From assembly GCA_910588335.1 (NCBI GenBank), contig CAJUQV010000005.1, positions 49,486 to 113,485 of the forward strand: a DNA stretch of 64,000 bases, written 5' to 3'. The notes under the pieces are model-generated. The model worked only from the letters and a program-made list of their open reading frames with translations, ran no database searches and was not told where the DNA came from. The position numbers and the translations under genes are program-made. The stretch is from an uncultured Ruminiclostridium sp. (lineage in GTDB: Bacteria > Bacillota > Clostridia > Oscillospirales > Ruminococcaceae). Below are positions 9,771-17,595 of this stretch, one piece after another (the stretch's first letter is position 1; each line of letters starts with the position of its first letter).

Positions 9771-12293
9771 TTATGCCGTGACTATTTTTTTGGCATTCTG
9801 TAGACCCAGCTTTTCAACGGCATTTTCACGCATTTTATATTTCAGTATTTTGCCCGCTGCGTTCATGGGAAATTCCTTTACGAAATCCACATAACGAGGA
9901 ACCTTATGCTTAGCCATATGGTCGAGAACGAATTTTTTTATTTCATCCTCGGATGATTCCTCCCCGTCCTGAAGAATAATACACGCCATTATCTCTTCGC
10001 CATAGTCCTTATCGGGAACGCCGATTACCTGTACGTCCTTTACTTTTGGGTGAGTATAAAGAAAGTCCTCTATTTCCTTGGGATAAATATTTTCGCCGCC
10101 GCGGATTATCATATCCTTTATGCGTCCGGTTACCTTGAAGTTGCCGTCGGGGAGTCTCCTTAAAAGGTCGCCTGTATGGAGCCAGCCGTCTTCGTCTATC
10201 GCGGCGGCGGTGGCTTCGGGCATCTTGTAATAGCCCTTCATAATATTGTAGCCCCTTGCCACGAATTCTCCGTCCACATTGTCGGGTACATCCTCGTTGG
10301 TTTCGGGATCAACGATTCGGCACTCAACGCCGAATATCGGGCCGCCAACGGTGTTTACGCGGGTTTCTATACTGTCGGTGGTTTTGCTCATAGTTGTGGC
10401 AGGGGAAGCTTCGGTTTGACCATAGGTAATACAAATTTCGCTCATGTGCATTTTTTCTATTACTTCTTCCATGGTCTTTATAGGGCAGGGGGATCCCGCC
10501 ATTATTCCTGTTCTCATATGGGAAAAATCGGTTTTGGGGAAATCTTCGTGGCCTAACATGGCGATAAACATAGTTGGCACGCCATGGAAGCAGGTTATCT
10601 TTTCCTTATTGATACAATTCAGGCTTTTACGGGGTGAAAAAGCGGGAATAGGGGACATTGTGACTCCATGAGTCATTGAGGCGGTCATTGCCAGAACCAT
10701 TCCAAAGCAGTGAAACATAGGAACCTGTATCATCATGCGGTCGGCGGTGGATAAGTCCATGCAGTCACCGATAGCTTTGCCGTTGTTTACAACGTTGTAG
10801 TGAGTGAGCATTACGCCCTTGGGGAATCCGGTGGTTCCGGAAGTGTACTGCATATTGCATACATCGTGCTTGTCTATGGTACGCCGTATTTTTTCCACTT
10901 CGGTGTAGGGAACCTCCTCGGCTTTTTTCGCCGCTTCTTCCCAGGTGTAACAGCCCTTCATTTCAAAACCGACTGTGACAATGTTTTTGAGAATAGGGAG
11001 ACGCGCCGAGTGAAGCTGTCCTTTTTCCGAATTTTCAAGCTCAGGACAGATTTCCCTGATTATTCCCGCATAGTCGCTGTCTTTGAATCCCTCTACCATA
11101 ACGAGAGTGTGAGTATCAGATTGTTTCAACAGGTATTCTGCCTCGTGAATTTTATAGGCGGTGTTTACCGTTACCAACACCGCGCCTATTTTGGTTGTGG
11201 CCCAGAAGGTTACATACCAGGCGGGAACATTTGTGGCCCAGATTGCCACATGATCTCCTTTTTTAACGCCCATGGCCAGAAGCGCTCTGGCAAAATTGTC
11301 CACATCGTCACGGAATTCGGGATATGTTCTCGTGTATTCCAGCTCGGTATAGCGGAAAGCGTATTGATTTGGAAATTCCTCACAGATTCTGTCCAGAATA
11401 TCGGGGAATGTATAATCTATCAATCGCTCTTTTGGCCATACATATTTGCCGGTTTTGGTATTGTTGTCCTGAAGAGGGTGTTTGTGGCGAACCTTGTAAG
11501 GAGCCATAAAGCTTGCGTAGTGGGGAACCACTACGCCCGCGTCGCAAAGGTTATTTGACCATTGCTTTACCCATTCCAGAGAAACATAGCCGTTATATCC
11601 CAAACTTTTTAAAGCTTCCAGCATTTCCTTTATCGGCAAATCACCTTCGCCCATAAGCTTGTATTCAATTTTTCCGTTCTTGCTTACGCTGTCCTTTGTA
11701 TGAACGTATTTGATGTATTCCCCTAAATTAGCTGCCGTTTCTTCCGGAGATTCACCGTTGAAACGGTAAGGGTGGTGCATATCCCAGAGGGCGGCAACCT
11801 TCCTGCTCGCCACCTTGTCAAGTACGTTTTTAAGGCGTTTGGTGTCGCTGTACACGCCGTTTGTTTCCACGAGAAGGGTAACGTTGTATTCTTCGGCGAC
11901 GGGAACCAGCTTTTTCAGTTCCTCTATGATAGCTTCGTCGTCCACCTCGCCCTCCGGCATAGGCTCAAGATCGGCAAGTATGCGGATATAGGAAGAGTCA
12001 AGACTGTGAGCCAACTTTGCGTAGGAGGTTATTTCTTTACGATTTTCCTCCGATTTGTCCGTAAATTTAAGACAGGCGCCGGAAGATATGCAGGGGATTT
12101 CAAGTCCTAATTTTTTGAGCTTTGCCGCAGTTTTGGGAAGCTGCGCTTCCGTAAATGGCTTGGCTTTAACGGAAAAGATATCCGAGCCGAGTCCGCGTAT
12201 TTCGATACCGTCAAAGTTAAAGTCTTTGGCCATCGAATATATGTCTGTCCATTCAAAATCGGGGCATGCAAGAGTTGAAAAGCTGATTTTCAT
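9771..12293 (-). CDS. TIM-barrel sugar isomerase/epimerase-like domain fused to acyl-CoA ligase
   Basis: An 840-aa two-domain protein. Residues 1 to about 265 form an AP-endonuclease-2/xylose-isomerase-like TIM barrel with metal-ligand-type motifs LVETNG, ALWDMHH, VHTKDS and SLEWVKQW. Residues ~290-840 are an adenylate-forming ligase, with phosphate loop TSGTTGFPKG (484-493), YGQTEASP (~624), the HTGDLL motif (~706) and the hinge GRIKDMIIRGGENIYP. The ligase half resembles medium/long-chain fatty acyl-CoA synthetases. Substrates are unknown for both halves. Its own promoter (12332-12360) and RBS GAAAGGACAATCAAT precede ATG 12293. Confidence 0.9.
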   Translation of the reverse strand: MKISFSTLACPDFEWTDIYSMAKDFNFDGIEIRGLGSDIFSVKAKPFTEAQLPKTAAKLKKLGLEIPCISSGACLKFTDKSEENRKEITSYAKLAHSLDSSYIRILADLEPMPEGEVDDEAIIEELKKLVPVAEEYNVTLLVETNGVYSDTKRLKNVLDKVASRKVAALWDMHHPYRFNGESPEETAANLGEYIKYVHTKDSVSKNGKIEYKLMGEGDLPIKEMLEALKSLGYNGYVSLEWVKQWSNNLCDAGVVVPHYASFMAPYKVRHKHPLQDNNTKTGKYVWPKERLIDYTFPDILDRICEEFPNQYAFRYTELEYTRTYPEFRDDVDNFARALLAMGVKKGDHVAIWATNVPAWYVTFWATTKIGAVLVTVNTAYKIHEAEYLLKQSDTHTLVMVEGFKDSDYAGIIREICPELENSEKGQLHSARLPILKNIVTVGFEMKGCYTWEEAAKKAEEVPYTEVEKIRRTIDKHDVCNMQYTSGTTGFPKGVMLTHYNVVNNGKAIGDCMDLSTADRMMIQVPMFHCFGMVLAMTASMTHGVTMSPIPAFSPRKSLNCINKEKITCFHGVPTMFIAMLGHEDFPKTDFSHMRTGIMAGSPCPIKTMEEVIEKMHMSEICITYGQTEASPATTMSKTTDSIETRVNTVGGPIFGVECRIVDPETNEDVPDNVDGEFVARGYNIMKGYYKMPEATAAAIDEDGWLHTGDLLRRLPDGNFKVTGRIKDMIIRGGENIYPKEIEDFLYTHPKVKDVQVIGVPDKDYGEEIMACIILQDGEESSEDEIKKFVLDHMAKHKVPRYVDFVKEFPMNAAGKILKYKMRENAVEKLGLQNAKKIVTA

Positions 12294-12331
12294 ATTGATT
12301 GTCCTTTCGTTTTATTGTCTTTTTATATTTT

Positions 12332-12360
12332 AACATAAACGGAAAAATTTTGCAAGTCAA
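12332..12360 (-). promoter_or_regulatory. Promoter for the fusion acyl-CoA ligase gene
   Basis: Minus strand reads TTGACT (12355-12360), a 17-nt spacer and TATGTT (12332-12337), 39 nt before the ATG at 12293. It separates this gene from leuA, which ends at 12410. Confidence 0.6.
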
Positions 12361-12409
12361 CATTATTTTTAACAAGATTATCGGTGCTGATACAGTTAGC
12401 ACAATAAAA

Positions 12410-14077
12410 TTATGATTTAAAAATACCGCTTAAATTAAGAGCGCTTATAAGTCCTTTTACCGACGATGTGATAATATCGCTGTGGATTCCGGCTCCCCAT
12501 GTGACGACTCCATTTTTATCGGCTATTTCAACATAGGATATCGCTTTTGATTTGGATCCGGTGTTAAGGGCATGTTCGCTGTAGGAGCATATGGTAAAAG
12601 CGATTCCCATACATCGTCTTAAAGCGTCACTTACCGCGTCAAGGCGGCCGTTTCCTTTTCCGGAAATTATTCTTTCCCTGTTGTTTTGTACAATGGTAAG
12701 CCGCGCTTCGTATTCGTCGCCGGGAACAAAATGAACCTCTTTAAACTTAACGTTTTTTTCCACATTGACAAAGTTTTCGGTAAAGGCACCGTATATTTCA
12801 TCGGGAGTAAGCTCCTGATGATGCTTGTCTGAAATTCCTTTTATTGTGTAGCTTACCGTTTCGCGGAATTTCGGGGGCAGGTCTACGCCGAATTTTTTTT
12901 GAAGCAGAAATCCGATCCCTCCCTTTCCGCTTTGACTGTTTATACGTATAACGTCACTGTCGTACTGTCTGCCTACGTCTTTCGGATCAATGGGGAGATA
13001 AGGAACCGTCCAGTAAGGAGCGTTTTTTTCTTCGCGCCATTTCATGCCTTTTGCGATAGCATCCTGATGGGAGCCGGAGAAGGCTGCGTATACGAGCGCA
13101 CCCCCGTAAGGTTGTCTTTCTCCGACTTTCATTCCCGTCATTTTTTCGTACATCGCCACAACCTCCGGCATATTTCCGAAATCCAGTTTCGGGTCAACAC
13201 CGTGAGTGTACATATTCAGCGCCAAAGTAACTATATCCGCATTTCCCGTTCTTTCACCGTTTCCGAACAGCGTACCCTCAACCCTGTCCGCTCCGGCCAG
13301 CAGTCCAAGCTCGGTATCGGCTACGCCGCAGCCGCGGTCATTATGTGGATGCAGTGAAACGATTACGTGTTCTCTTTTGTAAAGATTTTTGCACATATAT
13401 TCGATCTGACAGGCGTAAACGTGAGGAAGCGAGAGCTCAACCGTTACGGGAAGGTTTATTATAACCTTTTTTTCTTGAGACGGTTCCCATACCTTAAGCA
13501 CCTCGTTGCATATTTCCAGAGCAAATTCAGGTTCGGTTCCCGTAAAGCTTTCAGGAGAGTATTCAAAAGTAAAATTCCCGTCAAATTCCTCCGCATATTT
13601 TAAAAAGAGCTTTGCGCCGTCCACGGCTATATCAATTATTTCTTCCTTGGATTTTTTGAAAACCTGTTCCCGCTGGGCTAAGGAAGTGGAGTTATAAAGG
13701 TGAAATACCGCGTTTTTTGCACCCTTTAAAGCTTCAAAAGTCTTTTTAATGATATGCTCGCGGGACTGTGTGAGCACTTGTATGGTTACGTCGTCGGGAA
13801 TGAGTTTTTTTTCTATTAACTCGCGGCAGAATTCATATTCCGTTTCTGAGGCGGCAGGGAAGCCGATTTCGATTTCCTTAAAACCTATTTTAACAAGAAA
13901 CTTGAAAAATTCCAGTTTTTCTTCCAAAGCCATAGGAACTACCAAGGCCTGATTTCCGTCTCTGAGGTCTACGCTGCACCAAATAGGAGATTTGTTTATA
14001 TATTCTTTTTTTGCCCAGTCGAGGCAAGCGCATGGGGGCATAAAATAGTTTCTGGTGTATTTTTTCGTGTTTTTCAT
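12410..14077 (-). CDS. leuA: 2-isopropylmalate synthase
   Basis: First committed step of leucine synthesis: acetyl-CoA plus 2-oxoisovalerate gives 2-isopropylmalate. The 555-aa protein is of the long LeuA2 type. The catalytic TIM barrel has SVDLRDGNQAL near residue 35, SLHPHNDRGCGVADTELGLL near 244 (HxHND metal site) and GNGERTGNAD. A C-terminal LeuA dimer/allosteric domain spans about residues 430-555 and is the usual site of leucine feedback inhibition. ATG 14077 follows AAAGGAGAAGA; an in-frame extension to 14125 lacks a ribosome binding site. Expression is controlled by the T-box upstream. Confidence 0.97.
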   Translation of the reverse strand: MKNTKKYTRNYFMPPCACLDWAKKEYINKSPIWCSVDLRDGNQALVVPMALEEKLEFFKFLVKIGFKEIEIGFPAASETEYEFCRELIEKKLIPDDVTIQVLTQSREHIIKKTFEALKGAKNAVFHLYNSTSLAQREQVFKKSKEEIIDIAVDGAKLFLKYAEEFDGNFTFEYSPESFTGTEPEFALEICNEVLKVWEPSQEKKVIINLPVTVELSLPHVYACQIEYMCKNLYKREHVIVSLHPHNDRGCGVADTELGLLAGADRVEGTLFGNGERTGNADIVTLALNMYTHGVDPKLDFGNMPEVVAMYEKMTGMKVGERQPYGGALVYAAFSGSHQDAIAKGMKWREEKNAPYWTVPYLPIDPKDVGRQYDSDVIRINSQSGKGGIGFLLQKKFGVDLPPKFRETVSYTIKGISDKHHQELTPDEIYGAFTENFVNVEKNVKFKEVHFVPGDEYEARLTIVQNNRERIISGKGNGRLDAVSDALRRCMGIAFTICSYSEHALNTGSKSKAISYVEIADKNGVVTWGAGIHSDIITSSVKGLISALNLSGIFKS

Positions 14078-14130
14078 TTCTTCTCCTTTCTGCATATTGT
14101 GGAAACAACAAATAAATATCGGCAAAACAT

Positions 14131-14395
14131 AAATCCCCGTCTCTTAAAATAAAGAGACGGGGATAAATCCTCGCGGTACCACTCTTTTTAGTACGATTTT
14201 TAACCGTACCCACCTTAACCACATCAAACAATGTGCAACTCTGTAACGGGAGTTCCCGTTCAAACCTACATAAGATAAATCTCACTTCAGCCGACTGCTC
14301 AAGGGTGAGTTATTACAATTTCGTTTTACCGCTTCACATCAGCCAACGGCTTTCTGAAAAAACAAAATTACTTTTTTCCCTGTCATAGCATTTAT
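14131..14395 (-). promoter_or_regulatory. T-box leucine leader of leuA
   Basis: On the minus strand the T-box core AGAGTGGTACCGCGAGG (plus 14169-14185) precedes a strong terminator stem (14131-14165: CCCCGTCTCTT against AAGAGACGGGG). The stem I region contains AGAAAGCCGTTGGCTG. The likely specifier is CTC (Leu), plus positions 14307-14309, in the context AATAACTCACC. Uncharged tRNA-Leu would stabilise the antiterminator and let leuA be read. The specifier is inferred from context and from the downstream gene. Confidence 0.93.
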
Positions 14396-14403
14396 TTTTA
14401 TTT

Positions 14404-14432
14404 ATTATAAATGATTTTTTTTAGTTTGTCAA
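14404..14432 (-). promoter_or_regulatory. Promoter of the leuA T-box transcript
   Basis: Minus strand TTGACA (14427-14432), 17-nt spacer, TATAAT (14404-14409): exact consensus. It lies just upstream of the T-box leader. Confidence 0.85.
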
Positions 14433-14565
14433 GTGGTTTTATAAATTTTTTCTTTTAACAAGTAGGTGCAAAAATTAAGCGGCAAAGAAAAAAGCAGTGG
14501 AAATTGTTTTTAAATATGTTAAAATAAAAATTTCTCAAAAAATGTAAAATATTTTTAAAAAAGTG

Positions 14566-14594
14566 TTGACAAATTAAAGAGCTTGTGATATAAT
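14566..14594 (+). promoter_or_regulatory. tRNA operon promoter
   Basis: TTGACA (14566-14571), 17-nt spacer, TATAAT (14589-14594), an exact consensus promoter 43 nt before the first tRNA. The surrounding region 14433-14565 is very AT-rich and holds no gene. Confidence 0.9.
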
Positions 14595-14636
14595 AAATAA
14601 GTCCTTGAAACAATAATAGTTTTAAGTCATAAATGT

Positions 14637-14713
14637 GGCGGCATAGCTCAGCTGGCTAGAGCACTTGGTTCATACCCAGGGTGTCGTTGGTTCAAGTCCA
14701 ATTGCCGCTACCA
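14637..14713 (+). tRNA. tRNA-Met (CAT), elongator type
   Basis: Full cloverleaf: acceptor GGCGGCA/TGCCGCT, anticodon stem CTTGG/CCAGG with loop TTCATAC, T stem GTTGG/CCAAT, encoded CCA. The G1-U72 pair and overall sequence match elongator Met in Firmicutes. A tRNA-Ile with modified C34 is the alternative reading of a CAT anticodon. Confidence 0.93.
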
Positions 14714-14717
14714 CAAT

Positions 14718-14792
14718 GGCCCGTTGGTCAAGCGGTTAAGACACCGCCCTTTCACGGCGGAAACATGGGTTCGATTCCCGTACGGGTCACCA
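14718..14792 (+). tRNA. tRNA-Glu (TTC)
   Basis: Acceptor GGCCCGT/ACGGGTC, anticodon stem CCGCC/GGCGG with loop CTTTCAC, TTCGATT loop and encoded CCA. It starts 4 nt after the tRNA-Met gene. Confidence 0.96.
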
Positions 14793-14817
14793 ATTTTTTA
14801 TTTAAACAAGATTTTAT

Positions 14818-14893
14818 GGGGTATTGGCGCAGTTGGGAGCGCGCCACACTGGCAGTGTGGAGGTCACGGGTTCGAATCCCGTATGCTCCACCA
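14818..14893 (+). tRNA. tRNA-Ala (GGC)
   Basis: Acceptor GGGGTAT/ATGCTCC, anticodon stem CCACA/TGTGG with loop CTGGCAG, TTCGAAT loop and encoded CCA. It is the last tRNA before the prophage; its 3' half is a candidate attachment site because tRNA 3' ends are common integrase targets. Confidence 0.95.
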
Positions 14894-14908
14894 TTAATTC
14901 CTTATACG

Positions 14909-14945
14909 AACACCACCTTATTTTTTATAGGCGGTGTTTTTGTTT
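14909..14945 (+). terminator. Terminator of the tRNA operon
   Basis: AACACCACCT pairs with AGGCGGTGTT around an AT-rich loop, followed by TTTTTGTTTT. Confidence 0.85.
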
Positions 14946-14961
14946 TAGACATTCAAATTTA

Positions 14962-15000
14962 ACAAAAGCCTGTGCTTTTTATTTAAGCACAGGCTTTTGT
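14962..15000. terminator. Second strong inverted repeat downstream of the tRNAs
   Basis: ACAAAAGCCTGTGCTT and AAGCACAGGCTTTTGT are exact 16-bp complements with a 7-nt loop. With the terminator 17 nt upstream it makes a double transcription stop. Confidence 0.8.
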
Positions 15001-15084
15001 CATAATATCAAATAATGTTGATTTTCATCATTTAACAGACAAATTCTCCAATATATGGTAAAATTAAACAAAGGAGTGCTGAAA

Positions 15085-15345
15085 ATGATAAGAATTACAT
15101 TATCCCGTAAGCTGGGCGAGCTGCGGATTACCCAATCCGAATTGTCAGAGGTCACCGGTATCCGTCAAAACACTATAAATGACTTGTATCATAACGTAGC
15201 AGAACGGGTAAGCTTAGAGCATCTCGACAAAATTTGTGATGCTTTGGACTGTGATCTTTCGGAAATCATTGAGTTTTCAAAAAACAGCTCTCCAAAAGTA
15301 GAACGCTGCAAGACGCAAACCGTCTATAAACAACGAAAGACATAA
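15085..15345 (+). CDS. XRE-family transcriptional regulator (YozG-like)
   Basis: 86-aa DNA-binding protein with one helix-turn-helix: ITQSELSEVTGIRQNTINDL is the two-helix core, followed by LDKICDALDCDLSEIIEF, the usual YozG/Cro-like C-terminal helices. ATG 15085 is chosen because AAGGAG precedes it by 8 nt; the in-frame start at 15055 has no ribosome binding site. It stands alone between terminators on the opposite strand to the prophage late genes. It may be a host gene at the prophage border or a phage-end gene; the sequence does not decide. Confidence 0.8.
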   Translation: MIRITLSRKLGELRITQSELSEVTGIRQNTINDLYHNVAERVSLEHLDKICDALDCDLSEIIEFSKNSSPKVERCKTQTVYKQRKT

Positions 15346-15349
15346 GAAT

Positions 15350-15387
15350 ATCCCCCTATCGAAAATCGACAGGGGGAATTTTTTTGC
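15350..15387. terminator. Terminator between XRE regulator and prophage late operon
   Basis: TCCCCCTATCGA pairs with TCGACAGGGGGA, followed by TTTTTTT rightward. It also lies just past the end of the leftward endolysin gene, so it may stop late transcription. Confidence 0.8.
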
Positions 15388-15415
15388 TGATTCATAAATA
15401 GCTGAAAACAGTAAA

Positions 15416-16201
15416 TCAACAATTTATCCATTGTTTATCGCACCAACAAATTTTACCGTTATACAAAACCTCCGCCCAGGTATACCCGCCATTCTTAACG
15501 GTTTTCCCCGTCAGTCGAACCGCCGTCCCTTTAGGCAGCTTACCGACAACAGCTCCGCGTATGCTTGCCGCCGCCCTCACATTAACGGGCGCATTGGTCT
15601 TTCCGGAGAAAAAATCCGCCTTATTTGCAGAAGCCGAGTCTTCCGTCCCTTCATATGTAACATAAGGCAGCTTCCCGTGCCTTGTCCATCTTCTGGAATT
15701 ATACCCCGTCTTTGCCCCGATATTGGCAACCGCCGTAATCTGCACACAATTTTTCCAAGAAGGCGTACACTCCACCGCCAGTCCGTCCCCGATATAAACT
15801 CCTATATGCCCCTGCATACCTAATGCTTCGCCAACCTCAATTTTTGAGAAGTCTGTTGAAATATCCGAACACCTGTCCATCATGATGTTGCAATCAATAT
15901 CGGGCACACCGCTGTTTTTCTCCTCGTATTTAGCGCCGCCGTAAACTGCGTTTTTGTCGCCGTTCCACCCCCAAAGCACGCCTTTGATAAGGCACACGCA
16001 GTCAAATCCGAAGGTATCGGCGGAAGCCGCCTTAATCATTGCGGTGCGAGCCGGCTGTTTATTGTAGGAGCAATTTTTGCAGTACCTTTCCTTATACTCT
16101 GCCTTAAGCGGAGCGCCGAAGCACCCCATTACATAAAGCGTTTTATAGCTTGTGGCAATTTTCTTTACCGCTGCGGCAAGCTCTTTTCCCGTTTTAATCA
16201 T
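15416..16201 (-). CDS. Phage endolysin: NlpC/P60-type cysteine peptidase with SH3 domain
   Basis: Cell-wall hydrolase of 261 aa that ends infection. The catalytic Cys is C68 in FGFDCVCLI and the His is H132 in GHIGVYIGDGLAVECTP, the two-part signature of NlpC/P60-type enzymes. An insertion of about 45 residues separates the two parts. The C-terminal residues ~190-261 form a bacterial SH3 domain with VNVRAA and the WAEVLYNGK pattern, for wall binding. No signal peptide is present, so release depends on the adjacent holin. ATG 16201 has AAAGGAGG at 6-nt spacing; the gene overlaps the holin end by 8 nt. Confidence 0.9.
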   Translation of the reverse strand: MIKTGKELAAAVKKIATSYKTLYVMGCFGAPLKAEYKERYCKNCSYNKQPARTAMIKAASADTFGFDCVCLIKGVLWGWNGDKNAVYGGAKYEEKNSGVPDIDCNIMMDRCSDISTDFSKIEVGEALGMQGHIGVYIGDGLAVECTPSWKNCVQITAVANIGAKTGYNSRRWTRHGKLPYVTYEGTEDSASANKADFFSGKTNAPVNVRAAASIRGAVVGKLPKGTAVRLTGKTVKNGGYTWAEVLYNGKICWCDKQWINC

Positions 16202-16568
16202 TTTCATCCTCCTTTCCGCTCACAGCACACAGAATTGCGCCATCTTGAATAACCTGAGACTCCAAAAGCGAACCATTAAAAGCCTGATTCATATTTTTAA
16301 CCGCGCTCTCAATCATCAAATCAACGCTTTCTTCATCAATTTTCAAATTTTTTTCCGCAAGAAAATCAAGCACATACTTTTTCTTTTCCTTGCCCTTTCC
16401 CGCATCCGAATAAATCTGCTCGGCGGCAGTCACCGCAATCCTAACCCACGCCTCGATTTCTTCCCTCTGCGCCGTCGTAGTCTTAGACTTAATCCAAGGT
16501 ATAACAAAAGCCGTAACCACCGCAGCAGCAAGCGCAATAACCGCATTAACAATCGGTGTAATATCCAT
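16194..16568 (-). CDS. Phage holin, LLH family
   Basis: 124-aa protein with one N-terminal membrane helix (about residues 5-25) followed by a charged cytosolic domain, EAWVRIAVTAAEQIY, and a C-terminal helical region. This is the standard layout of LLH-type holins (Lactobacillus phage type). It forms the pore that lets the downstream endolysin out. The start codon immediately follows the stop of the 2-TM protein, so translation is likely coupled. Confidence 0.85.
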   Translation of the reverse strand: MDITPIVNAVIALAAAVVTAFVIPWIKSKTTTAQREEIEAWVRIAVTAAEQIYSDAGKGKEKKKYVLDFLAEKNLKIDEESVDLMIESAVKNMNQAFNGSLLESQVIQDGAILCAVSGKEDEND

Positions 16569-16570
16569 TT

Positions 16571-16837
16571 TCAAATATCCTCGCTTTCCTTTAAATTTTC
16601 ATTGTTTTTCTTATCCCCATGCTTAACCTTCCCGCCCTTAATAGCAGCCAACGCAACAATCTCCACCGTCCAGAACCCGAACCAACATGTGGTTAGCGTA
16701 GGCGAAACCTCCATCAGCCCGCAAAACTGCAAAGTAACCGCCGCCGCTGTATACAGTCCTATCGCCGAAATAGCCGCCGCAACTATGTAGTCGGAAAAAT
16801 GCTTTTTACGTTTCCCCTTTTTCTTAATAAACGCCAT
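16571..16837 (-). CDS. Phage two-TM membrane protein (possible second holin/antiholin)
   Basis: 88 aa with a basic N-terminus (KKKGKRKKH), two hydrophobic helices (residues ~17-38 and ~48-68) and a charged tail. I do not recognise a family. Size, topology and position between the XhlA-like and LLH holin genes suggest a lysis accessory or antiholin role. Confidence 0.6.
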   Translation of the reverse strand: MAFIKKKGKRKKHFSDYIVAAAISAIGLYTAAAVTLQFCGLMEVSPTLTTCWFGFWTVEIVALAAIKGGKVKHGDKKNNENLKESEDI

Positions 16838-16849
16838 AACCCCACCCCC

Positions 16850-17158
16850 CTACATTCCCAACCGTGTAAACGCAAACCCTATAACAATCCCCAGAATTGC
16901 CGTAACCGCGTACCCCACAACCTTCCGCCACATTTCCCCGTCCCTGCTTTCCAGAACCTCAAGCCTTTTCCCCTGTCGGCTCTGCTCCTTCGCCATATTC
17001 TCCATGCTTACCGCCAACCGCTCGATGGCGGTAGTGAGAGCGGTTATCTCCTTAACGCTGTCCTCCAGCTCCGAAATACGCTTGTCCTGTCTTTTGTTGG
17101 TCTCGTCTATCCGTTTGCGAAATTCCTCGTGTTCCTCTCTCGATATTCCGGAATCCAT
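16850..17158 (-). CDS. XhlA-like phage lysis accessory protein
   Basis: 102 aa. Residues 5-80 are a heptad-rich coiled coil (RISELEDSVKEITALTTAIE) and residues 80-98 a single C-terminal membrane anchor. This is the architecture of hemolysin XhlA proteins that sit beside holin and endolysin genes in Firmicutes prophages. Ribosome binding site GGAGGTGAGTTAACAT precedes the ATG. Confidence 0.75.
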   Translation of the reverse strand: MDSGISREEHEEFRKRIDETNKRQDKRISELEDSVKEITALTTAIERLAVSMENMAKEQSRQGKRLEVLESRDGEMWRKVVGYAVTAILGIVIGFAFTRLGM

Positions 17159-17161
17159 ATG

Positions 17162-17572
17162 TTAACTCACCTCCTTTCCCTCGTCTAACTCCGCCATCTG
17201 CGCCCTTATCTCCTCCGCCTGCGCTTCCAGCTCCGCCAAAACGCTCCTGTCCTCATCTGTCGCCGTTCCCGCCGCAATCGCCCGAAGGGGGCGTATTGCC
17301 TGCCTGTCTATCTCGTCAAGCCTGTTCTTAAGCTCTTCGGTCTGTTCCTCCGCGCTGCGCGTAATTTCGGGCGGCTCAATCGGAACAATATCAATCAAAT
17401 TCCCGTTTTCGTCCTCCACAGGCTCCCAATACCGATTTGACAAAATCTTTCCCGCCAATTCCGAACCGTCTTTCACCACCCACTTAGGCTGCTCACAGTC
17501 AAATCCCTCCAAAAAATTGGAATCGGGATTGCAGGAATTTGTCTGACATGAACCGTCTTCAAATACAATCAT
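17162..17572 (-). CDS. Phage tail-fibre-associated hypothetical protein
   Basis: 136 aa, acidic. The first ~60 residues are globular with three cysteines (C9, C14, C26). Residues 70-130 are two amphipathic helices containing IDRQAIRPLRAIAAGTATDEDR, a motif I have seen in proteins directly downstream of tail-fibre genes in Firmicutes phages. It may be a fibre chaperone or a small baseplate accessory. No enzymatic motif is visible. Confidence 0.6.
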   Translation of the reverse strand: MIVFEDGSCQTNSCNPDSNFLEGFDCEQPKWVVKDGSELAGKILSNRYWEPVEDENGNLIDIVPIEPPEITRSAEEQTEELKNRLDEIDRQAIRPLRAIAAGTATDEDRSVLAELEAQAEEIRAQMAELDEGKEVS

Positions 17573-17595
17573 TTTTGTGATATCCTCCTTTTCCT

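Noticed and set aside
10800..11558. 252-codon plus-strand ORF
   Set aside because: Lies wholly inside the fusion acyl-CoA ligase gene, which has complete motifs in the other direction.
15346..15415. attL core at the prophage edge
   Set aside because: No repeat partner is visible in this window, so a specific core cannot be supported; reported only as a candidate near tRNA-Ala.
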